This document shows positions 17,805 to 27,074 of a DNA stretch of 64,000 nt, piece after piece (position 1 is the stretch's first letter; each line of letters opens with the position of its first letter). Source of the DNA: Porticoccus sp964395715 (GTDB taxonomy: Bacteria; Pseudomonadota; Gammaproteobacteria; Pseudomonadales; Porticoccaceae); NCBI GenBank assembly GCA_964395715.1, contig CAYNAU010000001.1, positions 248,001 to 312,000 of the forward strand, read 5' to 3'. The translations under genes and the position numbers were made by a program. The notes under the pieces were generated by a model. That model was not told where the DNA came from. It made no database searches and saw only the letters and a program-made list of their open reading frames with translations.

Positions 17805-19355
17805 ATGAAAGAAGCAAAAAAACCACTTCTGCTGCTGGTCCTGGACGGCTATGGCTACAGCGATAATCCCGAATACAACGCCATCTCAACGGCTGATACT
17901 CCCATACGAGACCGCTTATGGGAAACGTCTCCCCGCACGTTTATTGAAACGTCCGGACTGGCCGTCGGCCTCCCAGAAGGGCAGATGGGCAATAGTGAAG
18001 TGGGCCATATGACCCTGGGTTCGGGCCGGGTGATCTATCAGAGTTTTACCCGCATCAACAAGGCCATCAGCGAAGGAACATTTTTTTCCAACCCGGTCTA
18101 CTGTGAGGCCATTGACAAGGCCATTGCCAATAACAAGGCCGTGCACATTCTGGGGTTGCTGTCCGAAGGGGGCGTTCACAGCCACGAATCGCATATCAAT
18201 GCCATGGTTGAACTGGCCTCACGGCGCGGTGCCGAAGCAATCTACGTTCATGCCTTTCTCGATGGCCGGGACACACCACCCCGCAGTGCTGAACCTTCGC
18301 TGCGGCGTACCGCAGAAAAATTGTCTGACACTGGCCGAGGTCGTATCGCCAGTATCTGCGGTCGCTTTTACGCCATGGACCGGGACAATCGTTGGGACCG
18401 CGTACAAGCGGCCTATGACCTATTAACCCTGGGCAAGGCCGAGTACTCCTCGCCCGATGCTGGCAGCGCTCTTCGTGCCGCCTATGAACGCGGAGAAAAT
18501 GACGAATTCGTGCTGCCTACCACGATTCATGAGCCCGGAGAAAACGCCATTACCATTCAGGATGGTGATGCTGTCATCTTTATGAATTTCCGTCCCGACA
18601 GGGCACGTGAATTAACCCGGGCATTTGTCGACTCGTCGTTTGATGGTTTTGCGCGAACTGCACGCCCGGCGCTTGCTGACTTTGTGATGACCACGGAATA
18701 TTCGGCAGACATTCACACCAGCTGCGCCTTTCCTCCCGAGGACCTCCACAACTCTCTGGGAGAATACCTGGGCAACCAAGGCAAAACCCAGCTGCGTATT
18801 GCAGAAACTGAAAAATACGCCCATGTGACATTCTTCTTCAACGGCGGGCAGGAAACCCTGTTCCCGGGTGAAGAGCGCATCCTCATTCCCTCTCCCAAGG
18901 TCGCCACCTATGACCTGAAACCGGAAATGAGCGCCTACGAACTGACAGACCAGCTGGTTGCTGCCATCGAGGGTGGCGCGTTCGACGTCATCATCTGCAA
19001 CTACGCCAATTGTGACCAGGTGGGTCACAGTGGGGTTTTTGATGCTGCCGTCAAAGCCGTTGAAGCCGTTGACAAGTGCCTGGAACGCATTTTATCTGCA
19101 CTGCACAAAGCAGGGGGAGAATGCCTGATCACGGCAGACCACGGCAATGTCGAGCAAATGTTCGACGTGCATTCCGGCCAGGTACACACCCAACATACCA
19201 CCTTGCCAGTCCCTCTGATCTATGTGGGAGATAGACATCTCTCACTAACCAACGGCGGATCACTGGCGGACATTGCCCCCACCATACTGACATTGCTCGA
19301 CCTGCCGCAACCGATCGAGATGACCGGCCACTCCCTTGTCGAACTGAATACATAG
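17805..19355 (+). CDS. gpmI: 2,3-bisphosphoglycerate-independent phosphoglycerate mutase
   Basis: A 516-residue manganese-dependent mutase interconverting 3- and 2-phosphoglycerate in glycolysis/gluconeogenesis. LVLDGYGYS holds the first metal aspartate, and Ser64 in GQMGNSEVGH is the phosphoserine nucleophile. Later motifs are HAFLDGRDTPP, NFRPDRARE, NYANCDQVGHSG and TADHGNVEQM, which complete the two metal sites. Length normal. First gene of gpmI-envC-ctp, a conserved order in this class. Confidence 0.97.
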   Translation: MKEAKKPLLLLVLDGYGYSDNPEYNAISTADTPIRDRLWETSPRTFIETSGLAVGLPEGQMGNSEVGHMTLGSGRVIYQSFTRINKAISEGTFFSNPVYCEAIDKAIANNKAVHILGLLSEGGVHSHESHINAMVELASRRGAEAIYVHAFLDGRDTPPRSAEPSLRRTAEKLSDTGRGRIASICGRFYAMDRDNRWDRVQAAYDLLTLGKAEYSSPDAGSALRAAYERGENDEFVLPTTIHEPGENAITIQDGDAVIFMNFRPDRARELTRAFVDSSFDGFARTARPALADFVMTTEYSADIHTSCAFPPEDLHNSLGEYLGNQGKTQLRIAETEKYAHVTFFFNGGQETLFPGEERILIPSPKVATYDLKPEMSAYELTDQLVAAIEGGAFDVIICNYANCDQVGHSGVFDAAVKAVEAVDKCLERILSALHKAGGECLITADHGNVEQMFDVHSGQVHTQHTTLPVPLIYVGDRHLSLTNGGSLADIAPTILTLLDLPQPIEMTGHSLVELNT

Positions 19356-19360
19356 AGAGG

Positions 19361-20515
19361 ATGAAGAACGCGCCGATGAGGCTGCTCCGACATTGCCTGT
19401 TAATTCTGTTGCTGGCCGCAGCCTGCCCTGCGCTGGCCGGAGAAAAGGAAGATCGGCAGAAATTGCAGCAGATCGGCAAGGATATCCTCAAACTGGAAGA
19501 GAGCGTCAAGGGCGACAGCAAGGAGCAACAACGGCTTGCCAAGGAACTGAAAAATACCGAGCTCGACGCTGCGCGACTCAACCAGGCAATCCACGAACTG
19601 GAAGCCCAACTGGTCAAGCTGGACGGCGAGTTGCAGCAACTGCAATCACAGAAATCTTCGCTGGAAAAATCACGCCAGGCACAGCAGGAACTGATCGCCA
19701 AACAGATGACTGCGGCCTACCGGTTGGGCAACGAAGAATCCATCAAACTGCTTCTCAACCAGGAAGACCCGAACAAGGTCAGCAGGACCCTGAAGTACTA
19801 CGACTACTTCCTCAAGGCCCGCGCCGAAAAAGTTGAACAGTACCTGCAAACCATGGCCGAACTGAATCGTGTCGAGACAGGTATTGACGAAAGACAGGCT
19901 GCACTCACACAGCGCCGCGCCACCCTTGCCGAACAGCAGCAAAAGCTGGAGAAAAACCTGCGTGTCCGCAGCGAGGTACTGGTTCGTCTGGATCGTCAGA
20001 TCACAAACTCAAAACAGGCACTGAAACAACTTCACTCTGAACGGAAGCGGCTTGAAACGGTTATCAGGACCCTTGAGGAAAGTATTGCCAAGCTGGTATC
20101 GCCAACAAACACCGAGCCTTTCAACCGGCGCAAGGGCAAACTGCCCTGGCCAGTGAAGGGCACGTTGAGCCAATACTTTGGCGCCACACGTACTGCCGAC
20201 ATTACCTGGAATGGCTGGCTACTTAAAGCCAACGAAGGAACTCCGGTACACGCCGTACATCATGGTCGTATCATTTTTTCTGATTATCTGCGCGGCCACG
20301 GCATGCTGGTCATCATCGACCACGGCGATGGTTACATGAGTCTCTATGCCCACAACCAGGTGCTGCTCAAAGTCACTGGCGACTGGGTTCAGACGGGAGA
20401 ACCCATCGCCCGGGTCGGCAACAGTGGCGGCCAGCGGGATCATGCACTTTATTTTGAAATTCGACATAATGGCAGACCGACAAACCCAAAAAGTTGGCTG
20501 ACACGTAAAGGATAG
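19361..20515 (+). CDS. envC: Murein hydrolase activator EnvC
   Basis: A 384-residue periplasmic protein: signal peptide, long coiled coil (about 30-250), then a LytM (M23) domain (about 265-380). The LytM catalytic set is degenerate: where active enzymes have a zinc-binding H-x-G-x-D the sequence reads WNGWLLKA, and the HLH of the last strand is ALYFEIRHNG. EnvC therefore activates AmiA/AmiB amidases at the division septum rather than cutting murein. It starts 5 bases after gpmI. The ATG at 19376 is an alternative with better spacing to the GAGAGG site. Confidence 0.93.
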   Translation: MKNAPMRLLRHCLLILLLAAACPALAGEKEDRQKLQQIGKDILKLEESVKGDSKEQQRLAKELKNTELDAARLNQAIHELEAQLVKLDGELQQLQSQKSSLEKSRQAQQELIAKQMTAAYRLGNEESIKLLLNQEDPNKVSRTLKYYDYFLKARAEKVEQYLQTMAELNRVETGIDERQAALTQRRATLAEQQQKLEKNLRVRSEVLVRLDRQITNSKQALKQLHSERKRLETVIRTLEESIAKLVSPTNTEPFNRRKGKLPWPVKGTLSQYFGATRTADITWNGWLLKANEGTPVHAVHHGRIIFSDYLRGHGMLVIIDHGDGYMSLYAHNQVLLKVTGDWVQTGEPIARVGNSGGQRDHALYFEIRHNGRPTNPKSWLTRKG

Positions 20516-20606
20516 AAGCCTCCACTCATAGAGAGACAGCGTGAGAGACTTCCACAACCCTGAGCCCCCAATCACACAGTACCGCCGGCAAGTGCAAGGA
20601 TCGTTC

Positions 20607-21887
20607 ATGAAATCACTAAGCAAGTTGCTGTTTTTTACCTTTCTCCTGTTCTCTGGAGGTGTTGCCTTTGCAGCGGCCGAACAGGATGAAAACGGGCGTA
20701 TGCCCCTGGACGAGCTACGCCGCTTTACCCAGGCCTTTGATCAGATTCGTCAGGCTTACGTCGAAGAGATTGACGATAAAGAGCTACTGGAAATGGCCAT
20801 CAGCGGACTCCTCAGCAGCCTTGATCCACACTCAGCTTACCTCGATGAAACCGATTTTCAGGATCTTGAGGAACATACCACTGGCGAGTTCGGCGGGCTT
20901 GGCATAGAAGTCGGTATGGAAGGTGGCTTTATCAAGGTGATTACGCCCATGGATGGCACTCCGGCAGAAAGGGCGGGGATACAGGCTGGGGACCTGATCA
21001 TCAAACTTGACGAACAACTCGTTCAGGGCATGAATCTCAGCGAGGCCATCGAGATTATGCGCGGCCCCAAGGGGTCCAAGCTGAAGTTGACCATTGTTCG
21101 CCCCAACCGGGACGGCCCTTTTGAGGTTGAAGTCATTCGCGATGTCATTCAGGTTCGCAGTGTTCGTTCTCGGATGCTTGAGCCCGGATTTGGCTACGTA
21201 CGCATTGCCCAGTTCCAGGAAAACACTGGCTCGTCATTCCGGGAGGCACTGGAAGACTTCACCACAGAGGACATGAAGCTCAAAGGCGTAATACTCGACC
21301 TGCGCAACAACCCCGGAGGACTGCTGAATGCCTCGGTAGAGGTGGTGGATACACTACTGGATGAGGGTCTCGTGGTGTACACCGAAGGAAGGCTGAACAC
21401 ATCCAATGCCAAATACTTTGCAAAACCCGGCGATGTACTGAATGGACTTCCTGTGGTAGTGCTCATTAATGAAGGCTCTGCATCGGCAGCAGAAATCGTT
21501 GCCGGCGCGCTTCAGGATCACCACCGCGCCCTGATCCTCGGCACCAGCAGCTTTGGCAAAGGGTCCGTACAAACGGTGATTCCCTTGGGAGAGAGGCGGG
21601 GCATAAAGCTCACAACCGCCCGCTACTTCACTCCCAGCAAACGCTCCATTCAGGCAGAGGGTATACAACCGAACATCGTGGTCAAACCTGCCGAGGTGCG
21701 CTTGCTGGAAACCCGCGGGCAAATCAAGGAAGAAAATCTGGCCGGACACCTCACCAATGAGGAGAGCCCTCAATCCGAGGCCAGCGATGATCTCTCTCTG
21801 GAAGACAATCAGCTCTATGAGGCCCTTAACTTACTCAAAGGGCTGGATATTTTCACTTCTGCCAACAATCGCCAGAAGGCGCCATGA
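20607..21887 (+). CDS. ctpA: Carboxyl-terminal processing protease (S41)
   Basis: A 426-residue periplasmic protease with signal peptide (about 1-22), a PDZ domain (about 95-175) and an S41 catalytic domain. The serine is in NEGSASAAEI and the catalytic lysine in SFGKGSVQT, and DLRNNPGGLL precedes them. The short form, related to CtpA, typically cuts murein enzymes or lipoproteins, which fits cotranscription with envC. I prefer the ATG at 20607 (AAGGA before it, signal peptide directly after) over the GTG at 20541. Confidence 0.93.
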   Translation: MKSLSKLLFFTFLLFSGGVAFAAAEQDENGRMPLDELRRFTQAFDQIRQAYVEEIDDKELLEMAISGLLSSLDPHSAYLDETDFQDLEEHTTGEFGGLGIEVGMEGGFIKVITPMDGTPAERAGIQAGDLIIKLDEQLVQGMNLSEAIEIMRGPKGSKLKLTIVRPNRDGPFEVEVIRDVIQVRSVRSRMLEPGFGYVRIAQFQENTGSSFREALEDFTTEDMKLKGVILDLRNNPGGLLNASVEVVDTLLDEGLVVYTEGRLNTSNAKYFAKPGDVLNGLPVVVLINEGSASAAEIVAGALQDHHRALILGTSSFGKGSVQTVIPLGERRGIKLTTARYFTPSKRSIQAEGIQPNIVVKPAEVRLLETRGQIKEENLAGHLTNEESPQSEASDDLSLEDNQLYEALNLLKGLDIFTSANNRQKAP

Positions 21888-21983
21888 GCAGACGAAAGGG
21901 CTTTCTGCCATGATGGGCTCCATTGACTTTTGGCCAAAAAGTAGGCTGAATACGTAAAGATTGTTGTTCTTGCGTCGATAGTA

Positions 21984-22004
21984 TGTAAACAATCCTTGTT
22001 TACA
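21984..22004. repeat. Perfect 21-bp palindrome, candidate operator
   Basis: TGTAAACAA-N3-TTGTTTACA, perfect 9-base arms in an A+T-rich intergenic stretch 130 bases before the small gene at 22134. The symmetry and spacing suggest a dimeric repressor site. No regulator gene is adjacent, so the cognate protein is unknown. Confidence 0.55.
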
Positions 22005-22133
22005 ATGGACTGTGCTAGAAAAGAAGAATTGCGGCCTTTTTAAGCCTCTTTTTAAGTTATGCTTATAGAGTGCCGACAACTATTATAAAAATAGAAACTT
22101 TGGTACGGCAGTATATAAAGGTGAGGAAACAAC

Positions 22134-22367
22134 ATGGTAATGCCCAGAACTGGAGAACACAGCGAGCAGCAACCTGCTATCAGAAGTGACCGGTTTTTCA
22201 AACTGCACAACTTCTGGTTCTTTGCGACTCGCGAAGGTGCAGCCGTAGGTCCATTTGACTCCAAGGAAGGCGCTGTGCAAGCGGTCTCAGATTACGTTGA
22301 ATTCGTGCAAAAAGCTGGCCCGGAAGCGCTGGACTTTTTCACCTCTGAAGCTCGCTACGCAGTATAG
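22134..22367 (+). CDS. Small conserved hypothetical protein (DUF6316-like)
   Basis: A 77-residue soluble protein. The core RSDRFFKLHNFWFFATREGAAVGPFDSKEGAVQAVSDYVEFV resembles a short family found in Pseudomonas and relatives, which I tentatively equate with DUF6316. Function unknown. A good AGGTGAGG ribosome site precedes the ATG. It has its own A+T-rich upstream region with a perfect palindrome, and ends 7 bases from the convergent hisF stop. Confidence 0.72.
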   Translation: MVMPRTGEHSEQQPAIRSDRFFKLHNFWFFATREGAAVGPFDSKEGAVQAVSDYVEFVQKAGPEALDFFTSEARYAV

Positions 22368-22374
22368 GCCCGGT

Positions 22375-23145
22375 TTAGCGCCGAACCTCGACACCACGCT
22401 CAGCCATGTATTCTTTGGCCTGAGCGATGGTGAACTCCCCAAAATGAAAAATACTCGCGGCTAACACCGCATCTGCCTTACCCTCTACTACACCATCCAC
22501 CAAGTGCTGAAGATTCCCCACCCCGCCTGAAGCGATCACAGGAATATCCACAGCTTCACTGATGGCCCGCGTCAACGGCAGGTTGAAACCCGTCTTGGTG
22601 CCATCCTTATCCATACTGGTGAGGAGAATTTCTCCGGCTCCGTATTCGGCCATCTGCACAGCCCACGCCACCGCATCAATACCGGTAGGGTTGCGCCCAC
22701 CGTGGGTGAAGATTTCCCAGTGCAGTGGCTCACCTTCTGCGCTGACCTGTTTTGCATCAATGGCAACAACAATGCACTGCGAACCAAACCGCTGTGCTGC
22801 CTGCCTGACAAACTCCGGGTTCTTTACCGCCGCAGAATTGATACCGACCTTATCGGCACCGGCATTCAACAGGGCGCGAATATCTTCGAGAGTCCGAACA
22901 CCACCGCCCACCGTCAGCGGAATGAATACTTCGCTGGCCATGCGCTCCACGGTGTGAACCATGGTATCCCGCTCCTCGTGGCTGGCCGTAATATCGAGAA
23001 AGGTAATTTCATCAGCACCTTCTTCGTTATAGCGTTTCGCCACCTCGACCGGGTCACCCGCATCGCGTATATCGACAAACTGTACACCCTTGACCACTCG
23101 CCCCTTGTCCACATCAAGGCAGGGGATGATTCGTTTCGCTAACAT
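22375..23145 (-). CDS. hisF: Imidazole glycerol phosphate synthase subunit HisF
   Basis: A 256-residue TIM-barrel cyclase that, with HisH, converts PRFAR and ammonia to imidazole glycerol phosphate and AICAR. RIIPCLDVDKGRVVKG holds the first catalytic aspartate (Asp11), GGGVRT and VGINSAA the first phosphate site, and LLTSMDKDGTKTG the second catalytic aspartate. No other his gene is adjacent, which is unusual for hisF. Its ATG overlaps the ribA stop (TGATG), so the two are translationally coupled. Confidence 0.96.
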   Translation of the reverse strand: MLAKRIIPCLDVDKGRVVKGVQFVDIRDAGDPVEVAKRYNEEGADEITFLDITASHEERDTMVHTVERMASEVFIPLTVGGGVRTLEDIRALLNAGADKVGINSAAVKNPEFVRQAAQRFGSQCIVVAIDAKQVSAEGEPLHWEIFTHGGRNPTGIDAVAWAVQMAEYGAGEILLTSMDKDGTKTGFNLPLTRAISEAVDIPVIASGGVGNLQHLVDGVVEGKADAVLAASIFHFGEFTIAQAKEYMAERGVEVRR

Positions 23146-23759
23146 CAGTTTTCGCCCTCGCTCTCACCCTGCTCATCAAACAGGTGGCCCAGTTTTCCAG
23201 CCTTGGTGGCCAGATAGTAAAGATTATGTGGATTGCGCCCTGTCTGCAGAGCCAGACGCTCGGCCACATGAATACCCAGCTGCTCAAGCGCTTCAACCTT
23301 GCGCGGATTGTTGGTCAGCAGTTTTACCTGACCAATGTTCAGGTGACTCAACATGGAACGACAAATACTGTAGTCCCTCATATCGGCACCGAAACCCAAT
23401 TTCTCATTGGCTTCAACGGTATCGGCACCCTGATCCTGAAGGTGGTAGGCCTTGATCTTGTTGATCAGCCCGATACCCCGCCCCTCCTGGCGCAAATACA
23501 GAATGGCTCCTCGCCCCTCTGCTGAGATTCGGCGCATCGCTTCTTCCAGCTGTGCACCGCAATCGCAGCGAACACTGAACAGGGCATCACCTGTCAGGCA
23601 CTCGGAATGTATGCGCAGCAGTACCGGTTCACCGTCGGCAACATCACCCATGGTAATGGCGATATGCTCCTTATCACTGACCGTGTCTTCAAAGCCATGA
23701 ATATCAAACACGCCCCAACGAGTAGGAAGTTTGGAGCTTTCAACAAAACGGAGTGTCAC
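23145..23759 (-). CDS. ribA: GTP cyclohydrolase II
   Basis: A 204-residue zinc enzyme opening GTP to the first riboflavin precursor. The zinc cysteines are in HSECLTGDALFSVRCDCGAQ (C-x10-C-x-C), and RQEGRGIGL and LTNNPRKVEAL line the active site. This is the functional copy: the RibA-like half of ribBA at 27075 lacks these cysteines. Coupled to hisF by a one-base overlap. Confidence 0.96.
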   Translation of the reverse strand: MTLRFVESSKLPTRWGVFDIHGFEDTVSDKEHIAITMGDVADGEPVLLRIHSECLTGDALFSVRCDCGAQLEEAMRRISAEGRGAILYLRQEGRGIGLINKIKAYHLQDQGADTVEANEKLGFGADMRDYSICRSMLSHLNIGQVKLLTNNPRKVEALEQLGIHVAERLALQTGRNPHNLYYLATKAGKLGHLFDEQGESEGEN

Positions 23760-23901
23760 TTAAGACTCCTAAAGATCGGGCGGGTGGCTATTTTAGCCGG
23801 GATACACCCTGAGTAAAGTGAAGCCGGTAATTTTCAATACCAAACAATGCACTAACGCACCGTCGCACCACATTTACAATGTTTTCACTGCAAGGGTGTC
23901 A

Positions 23902-24540
23902 TCAGAACTTGGTCCGCAACACCATCACCCCTTCCTCCTCGCTCATTTCCACGCGACTGAGAAAGCTGTTACCCAACAGAATCTGTGAGGGAAAATCACC
24001 CACAACCACTGTCGCATCCACCTGATTCAGGGTGATGTTACCGATAGTCAGCTTCTGTAACGGCACATGATAGGCGCTGACGATACCACCGGCCGTACTG
24101 GCGGAGCCCTTCCGACCGCGGCGAAAATTCACCCCCAGCTGCTCGGCATGATGCAAGTTCATGGCAATGGAAGTAGCACCTGTATCCACCATGAAATCTG
24201 CCGGCCGACCATTGATAAAACCACTTACAAAATAGTGGCCATTGTCTGCCCGGGGTATCCGAACCTCCGCCATTTCAGCGGCCTGAAAGCTGGAAGAAAT
24301 ATGGTCGGAAAGACCCAGCGTCATTTGTTTCCCATCGAGCTCGACCACCGCACGGCGACTGTTGCTATCAATCAATGTCACGCCTTCAGGGCTGGTCTGC
24401 CCCTGCTTCAACAAGCGTTGCTTGCCGTTAATCACCAGCACAGCGCTGCCGCCAAACAGACCATTGACGCGGATATCCGCAGCCCAACCCGGACTGGCAA
24501 ACACTCCCGCCAACACAAATACTATGACAAGTCCCTTCAT
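23902..24540 (-). CDS. Exported retropepsin-like aspartic protease (TIGR02281 type)
   Basis: A 212-residue periplasmic protein: signal peptide (1-20), an N-terminal beta segment, and a single retropepsin domain (about 95-210) with the catalytic motif FMVDTGATSIAMN and LLGNSFLSR near the end. The family is a clan AA aspartic protease that probably works as a dimer; its substrate is not known. It is 22 bases downstream of pgpA and may be part of that transcript. Confidence 0.83.
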   Translation of the reverse strand: MKGLVIVFVLAGVFASPGWAADIRVNGLFGGSAVLVINGKQRLLKQGQTSPEGVTLIDSNSRRAVVELDGKQMTLGLSDHISSSFQAAEMAEVRIPRADNGHYFVSGFINGRPADFMVDTGATSIAMNLHHAEQLGVNFRRGRKGSASTAGGIVSAYHVPLQKLTIGNITLNQVDATVVVGDFPSQILLGNSFLSRVEMSEEEGVMVLRTKF

Positions 24541-24562
24541 GGCCTGCGCCCCCGATTATTCC

Positions 24563-25051
24563 CTAGATCATCCACTGCGACACAGAAAACAGTATCGCCC
24601 AGGCGAACAAACCTGCCAACAGGTCATCGACCATGATACCCACCCCGCCGTGTACCTGACGGTCCAACCAGCGAATGGGCCACGGCTTCCAGATATCAAA
24701 CAGACGAAACAGGACGAAACCCGCCAATGCCCAGGACCAGGAGGCCGGCAATGCAGTCATAGTCAGCCAGTAACCCGCTATCTCATCCCAGACAATACCC
24801 GGATGGTCATGCACCCCCATATCATGGGCTGTTTTGCCACAGAGGTAGAAACCCAGCAACGAAGCGGCAACCACCACCCCGATATAGGTGTGAAGCGGCA
24901 GGGTTGCCAGCAATGGCCAAAGCACAAGCGCCACCACCGTTCCGGCTGTCCCCGGTCCCTTTGGCGCCAGACCACTGCCAAACCCAAACGCCAGAAAATG
25001 TACCGGGTTTTTCAGCAGCTGGGAAAACTTCGGGTTAATGCGATGATCCAT
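24563..25051 (-). CDS. pgpA: Phosphatidylglycerophosphatase A
   Basis: A 162-residue inner-membrane phosphatase that makes phosphatidylglycerol. Conserved FGSGLAPKGPGTAGT lies near the N-terminus, WDEIAGYW in the middle, and DDLLAGLFA near the end, with three to four hydrophobic segments. It follows thiL after a 57-base gap, the usual nusB-thiL-pgpA order. Confidence 0.95.
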   Translation of the reverse strand: MDHRINPKFSQLLKNPVHFLAFGFGSGLAPKGPGTAGTVVALVLWPLLATLPLHTYIGVVVAASLLGFYLCGKTAHDMGVHDHPGIVWDEIAGYWLTMTALPASWSWALAGFVLFRLFDIWKPWPIRWLDRQVHGGVGIMVDDLLAGLFAWAILFSVSQWMI

Positions 25052-25108
25052 AATCTATCTGCCTGTTGAGCGCATCCAATTCAGGGTGAAAATCACCCCG
25101 CAGCCGTC

Positions 25109-26074
25109 TCAATTAAAATGCTGGTATCCCTTGCGGGCAACTGACTGAACCAGACCTGAGGCATCGAGACAGACTATGCCGGGTTCGGATATCATGCGAC
25201 CAATCCGGGTCGCCACCAACTCTCCGCGATGAATCATGCCATCAACCTGAGACTGCTTGCTTTCGGGCACGGTAAAACACAATTCATAATCGTCGCCGCC
25301 TGACAGCACCCAGGACTGCAATTGGTCTGGGTCAACAGCTTCCGCCAGCCACGCTGCGACTGGCAACTGTTGCAACTGTAGTTCAGCGCCCAGGCCACTG
25401 CACACGGCGATATGCCCCAAGTCCGCCAGCAGCCCGTCGGAAATATCGATAGCCGCCGAGGCCACTCCCCGCAGCCTCCGGCCCTCAGCCAATCTTGGCT
25501 CTGGCTGATAAAACCGTTTTAGCAGCGCCTCGCGCTGGGAATCATTGCAGGAACAATCGGGAGAAAATACTTGCAGCGCCGCCGCACCCTCGCCCAGGGT
25601 GCCCGTGACATAGACACCATCCCCAGCATGCGCACCGCTCCTGACCAACGCCTGCCCCCTGGGAACAGTGCCCATCATTTGAATGGAAATACTCAGTGGT
25701 CCGGCAGTGGTATCCCCACCCACTAGGGCGCAGCCGAAATGTTGGGCATCCTCGGCCATCGCCCGTGAAAATGCCTGCAGCCAATCGGCCTCGGCCTGCG
25801 GCAGAGTCAATGCGAGGGTAAACCAACGTGCTTCTGCACCCATGGCCGCCATATCACTGAGATTCACCCGCAAAGCGCGGCGGGCAATGGTCTGGGGTTC
25901 TGCATCCAAGGGAAAATGAACACCCGTAACCAGGGTGTCGACGCTGACCACCAGTTGCTGGTCAGGACTGATGTCCAGCAGAGCCCCGTCATCACCCACA
26001 CCCAGCGCCACACCCTCGGCGCCACCCACCGAAGAGAAGTACTGCTTGATCAGCGCAAATTCACTCAGGGACAT
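25109..26074 (-). CDS. thiL: Thiamine-monophosphate kinase
   Basis: A 321-residue AIR synthase-like kinase that makes thiamine diphosphate from thiamine monophosphate and ATP. Features: GVGDDGALLD (metal binding), VNLSDMAAMGAEARW, GGDTTAGP, and AIDISDGLLADL, with GGDDYELCFTV near the C-terminus. It lies 30 bases after nusB in the riboflavin operon. Confidence 0.96.
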   Translation of the reverse strand: MSLSEFALIKQYFSSVGGAEGVALGVGDDGALLDISPDQQLVVSVDTLVTGVHFPLDAEPQTIARRALRVNLSDMAAMGAEARWFTLALTLPQAEADWLQAFSRAMAEDAQHFGCALVGGDTTAGPLSISIQMMGTVPRGQALVRSGAHAGDGVYVTGTLGEGAAALQVFSPDCSCNDSQREALLKRFYQPEPRLAEGRRLRGVASAAIDISDGLLADLGHIAVCSGLGAELQLQQLPVAAWLAEAVDPDQLQSWVLSGGDDYELCFTVPESKQSQVDGMIHRGELVATRIGRMISEPGIVCLDASGLVQSVARKGYQHFN

Positions 26075-26104
26075 GGGACACCGAAAAAGGTGTGCGACGA
26101 CGTA

Positions 26105-26545
26105 TTAGCGTCGCCGCTCAGCCTTGACCTCAATAGTGCGATGGGTCGCCGCCACTTTATCGAGAATGCCGTTAATGTATTTGTAGGCATCGGTAGGACC
26201 GAAGGTTTTAGCTAGGTTCACGGCTTCGTTAATGGCCACCTTGTAGGGGATATCAATCCGGAAACACAGCTCATAACAACCCATTCTCAACAGCGCCCTG
26301 GAGATAGGGTCCAGATCCTTGGACTGGCGGTCAAGGTGGCTTTCATAGGCCGCATCCACTTCATCCAGCTTTTTGGGAATGCCGTGCAGCAGCTCACGAA
26401 AATACTCGGTGTCCACTTTGCGCATATCGTTATCGGTGAAAAATTCCGCTTCGATGCTGTGCAGGTCGGAGCCTGATAATTGCCACTGATATAGGGCCTG
26501 CACCAGCAATTGACGGGCTTTCTTTCGGGTAGAGGGAAGTGACAC
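26105..26545 (-). CDS. nusB: Transcription antitermination factor NusB
   Basis: A 146-residue all-helical protein that with S10 (NusE) binds boxA RNA and supports antitermination of rRNA operons. ARQLLVQALYQWQLSG at the N-terminus and KVAINEAVNLAKTFGP, YINGILDKVA at the C-terminus are diagnostic. It is 10 bases after ribH. Confidence 0.96.
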   Translation of the reverse strand: MSLPSTRKKARQLLVQALYQWQLSGSDLHSIEAEFFTDNDMRKVDTEYFRELLHGIPKKLDEVDAAYESHLDRQSKDLDPISRALLRMGCYELCFRIDIPYKVAINEAVNLAKTFGPTDAYKYINGILDKVAATHRTIEVKAERRR

Positions 26546-26555
26546 GTATTGGCTC

Positions 26556-27026
26556 CTATAGCTGGCGAAACAGGCTAATCATTTCCAGCGCAGTTAGCGC
26601 AGCTTCTTCACCCTTGTTCTCGGCATTGTCGCCGGAACGCTCCTGCGCCTGGGCCAGGGTATCCGTAGTCAACACGCCAAATGCTATCGGCAGTCCTTCG
26701 CGCAGGGCGACTTCGCCGATACCCCGGGTGGTTTCTCCCGAGACATACTCGAAGTGGGGGGTACCACCACGGATGACACAGCCGAGTGCAATCACCGCGT
26801 CGAAACGGCCTGTCTGCGCCAGCTTGCTGCACGCCAGGGGCAACTCAAATGCGCCCGGCACACGGAACACATTGATATCCACATCGGCAATGCCCTGGCG
26901 CTGCAATGCACGCTGTGCACCCTGCAGCAGGCTATCCGTTATTTGGCTGTTCCAGCGCGCAACGGCGATAGCCACCCGAACGCCATCAATATTAAAACTA
27001 CCCTCATCGGGCCGGTATTCACTCAT
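26556..27026 (-). CDS. ribH: 6,7-dimethyl-8-ribityllumazine synthase
   Basis: A 156-residue shell-forming enzyme that joins the RibD product with the 3,4-dihydroxybutanone phosphate made by RibB. VARWNSQITDSLL, VPGAFELPLA, GCVIRGGTPHFEYV (catalytic histidine) and FGVLTTDTLAQA are conserved. It sits between ribBA and nusB as in most gammaproteobacteria. Confidence 0.96.
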   Translation of the reverse strand: MSEYRPDEGSFNIDGVRVAIAVARWNSQITDSLLQGAQRALQRQGIADVDINVFRVPGAFELPLACSKLAQTGRFDAVIALGCVIRGGTPHFEYVSGETTRGIGEVALREGLPIAFGVLTTDTLAQAQERSGDNAENKGEEAALTALEMISLFRQL

Positions 27027-27074
27027 GCTGTTATCCGACTTGTTTCTGTTGCTGGCCGCTGGTTAGTGCGGCTA

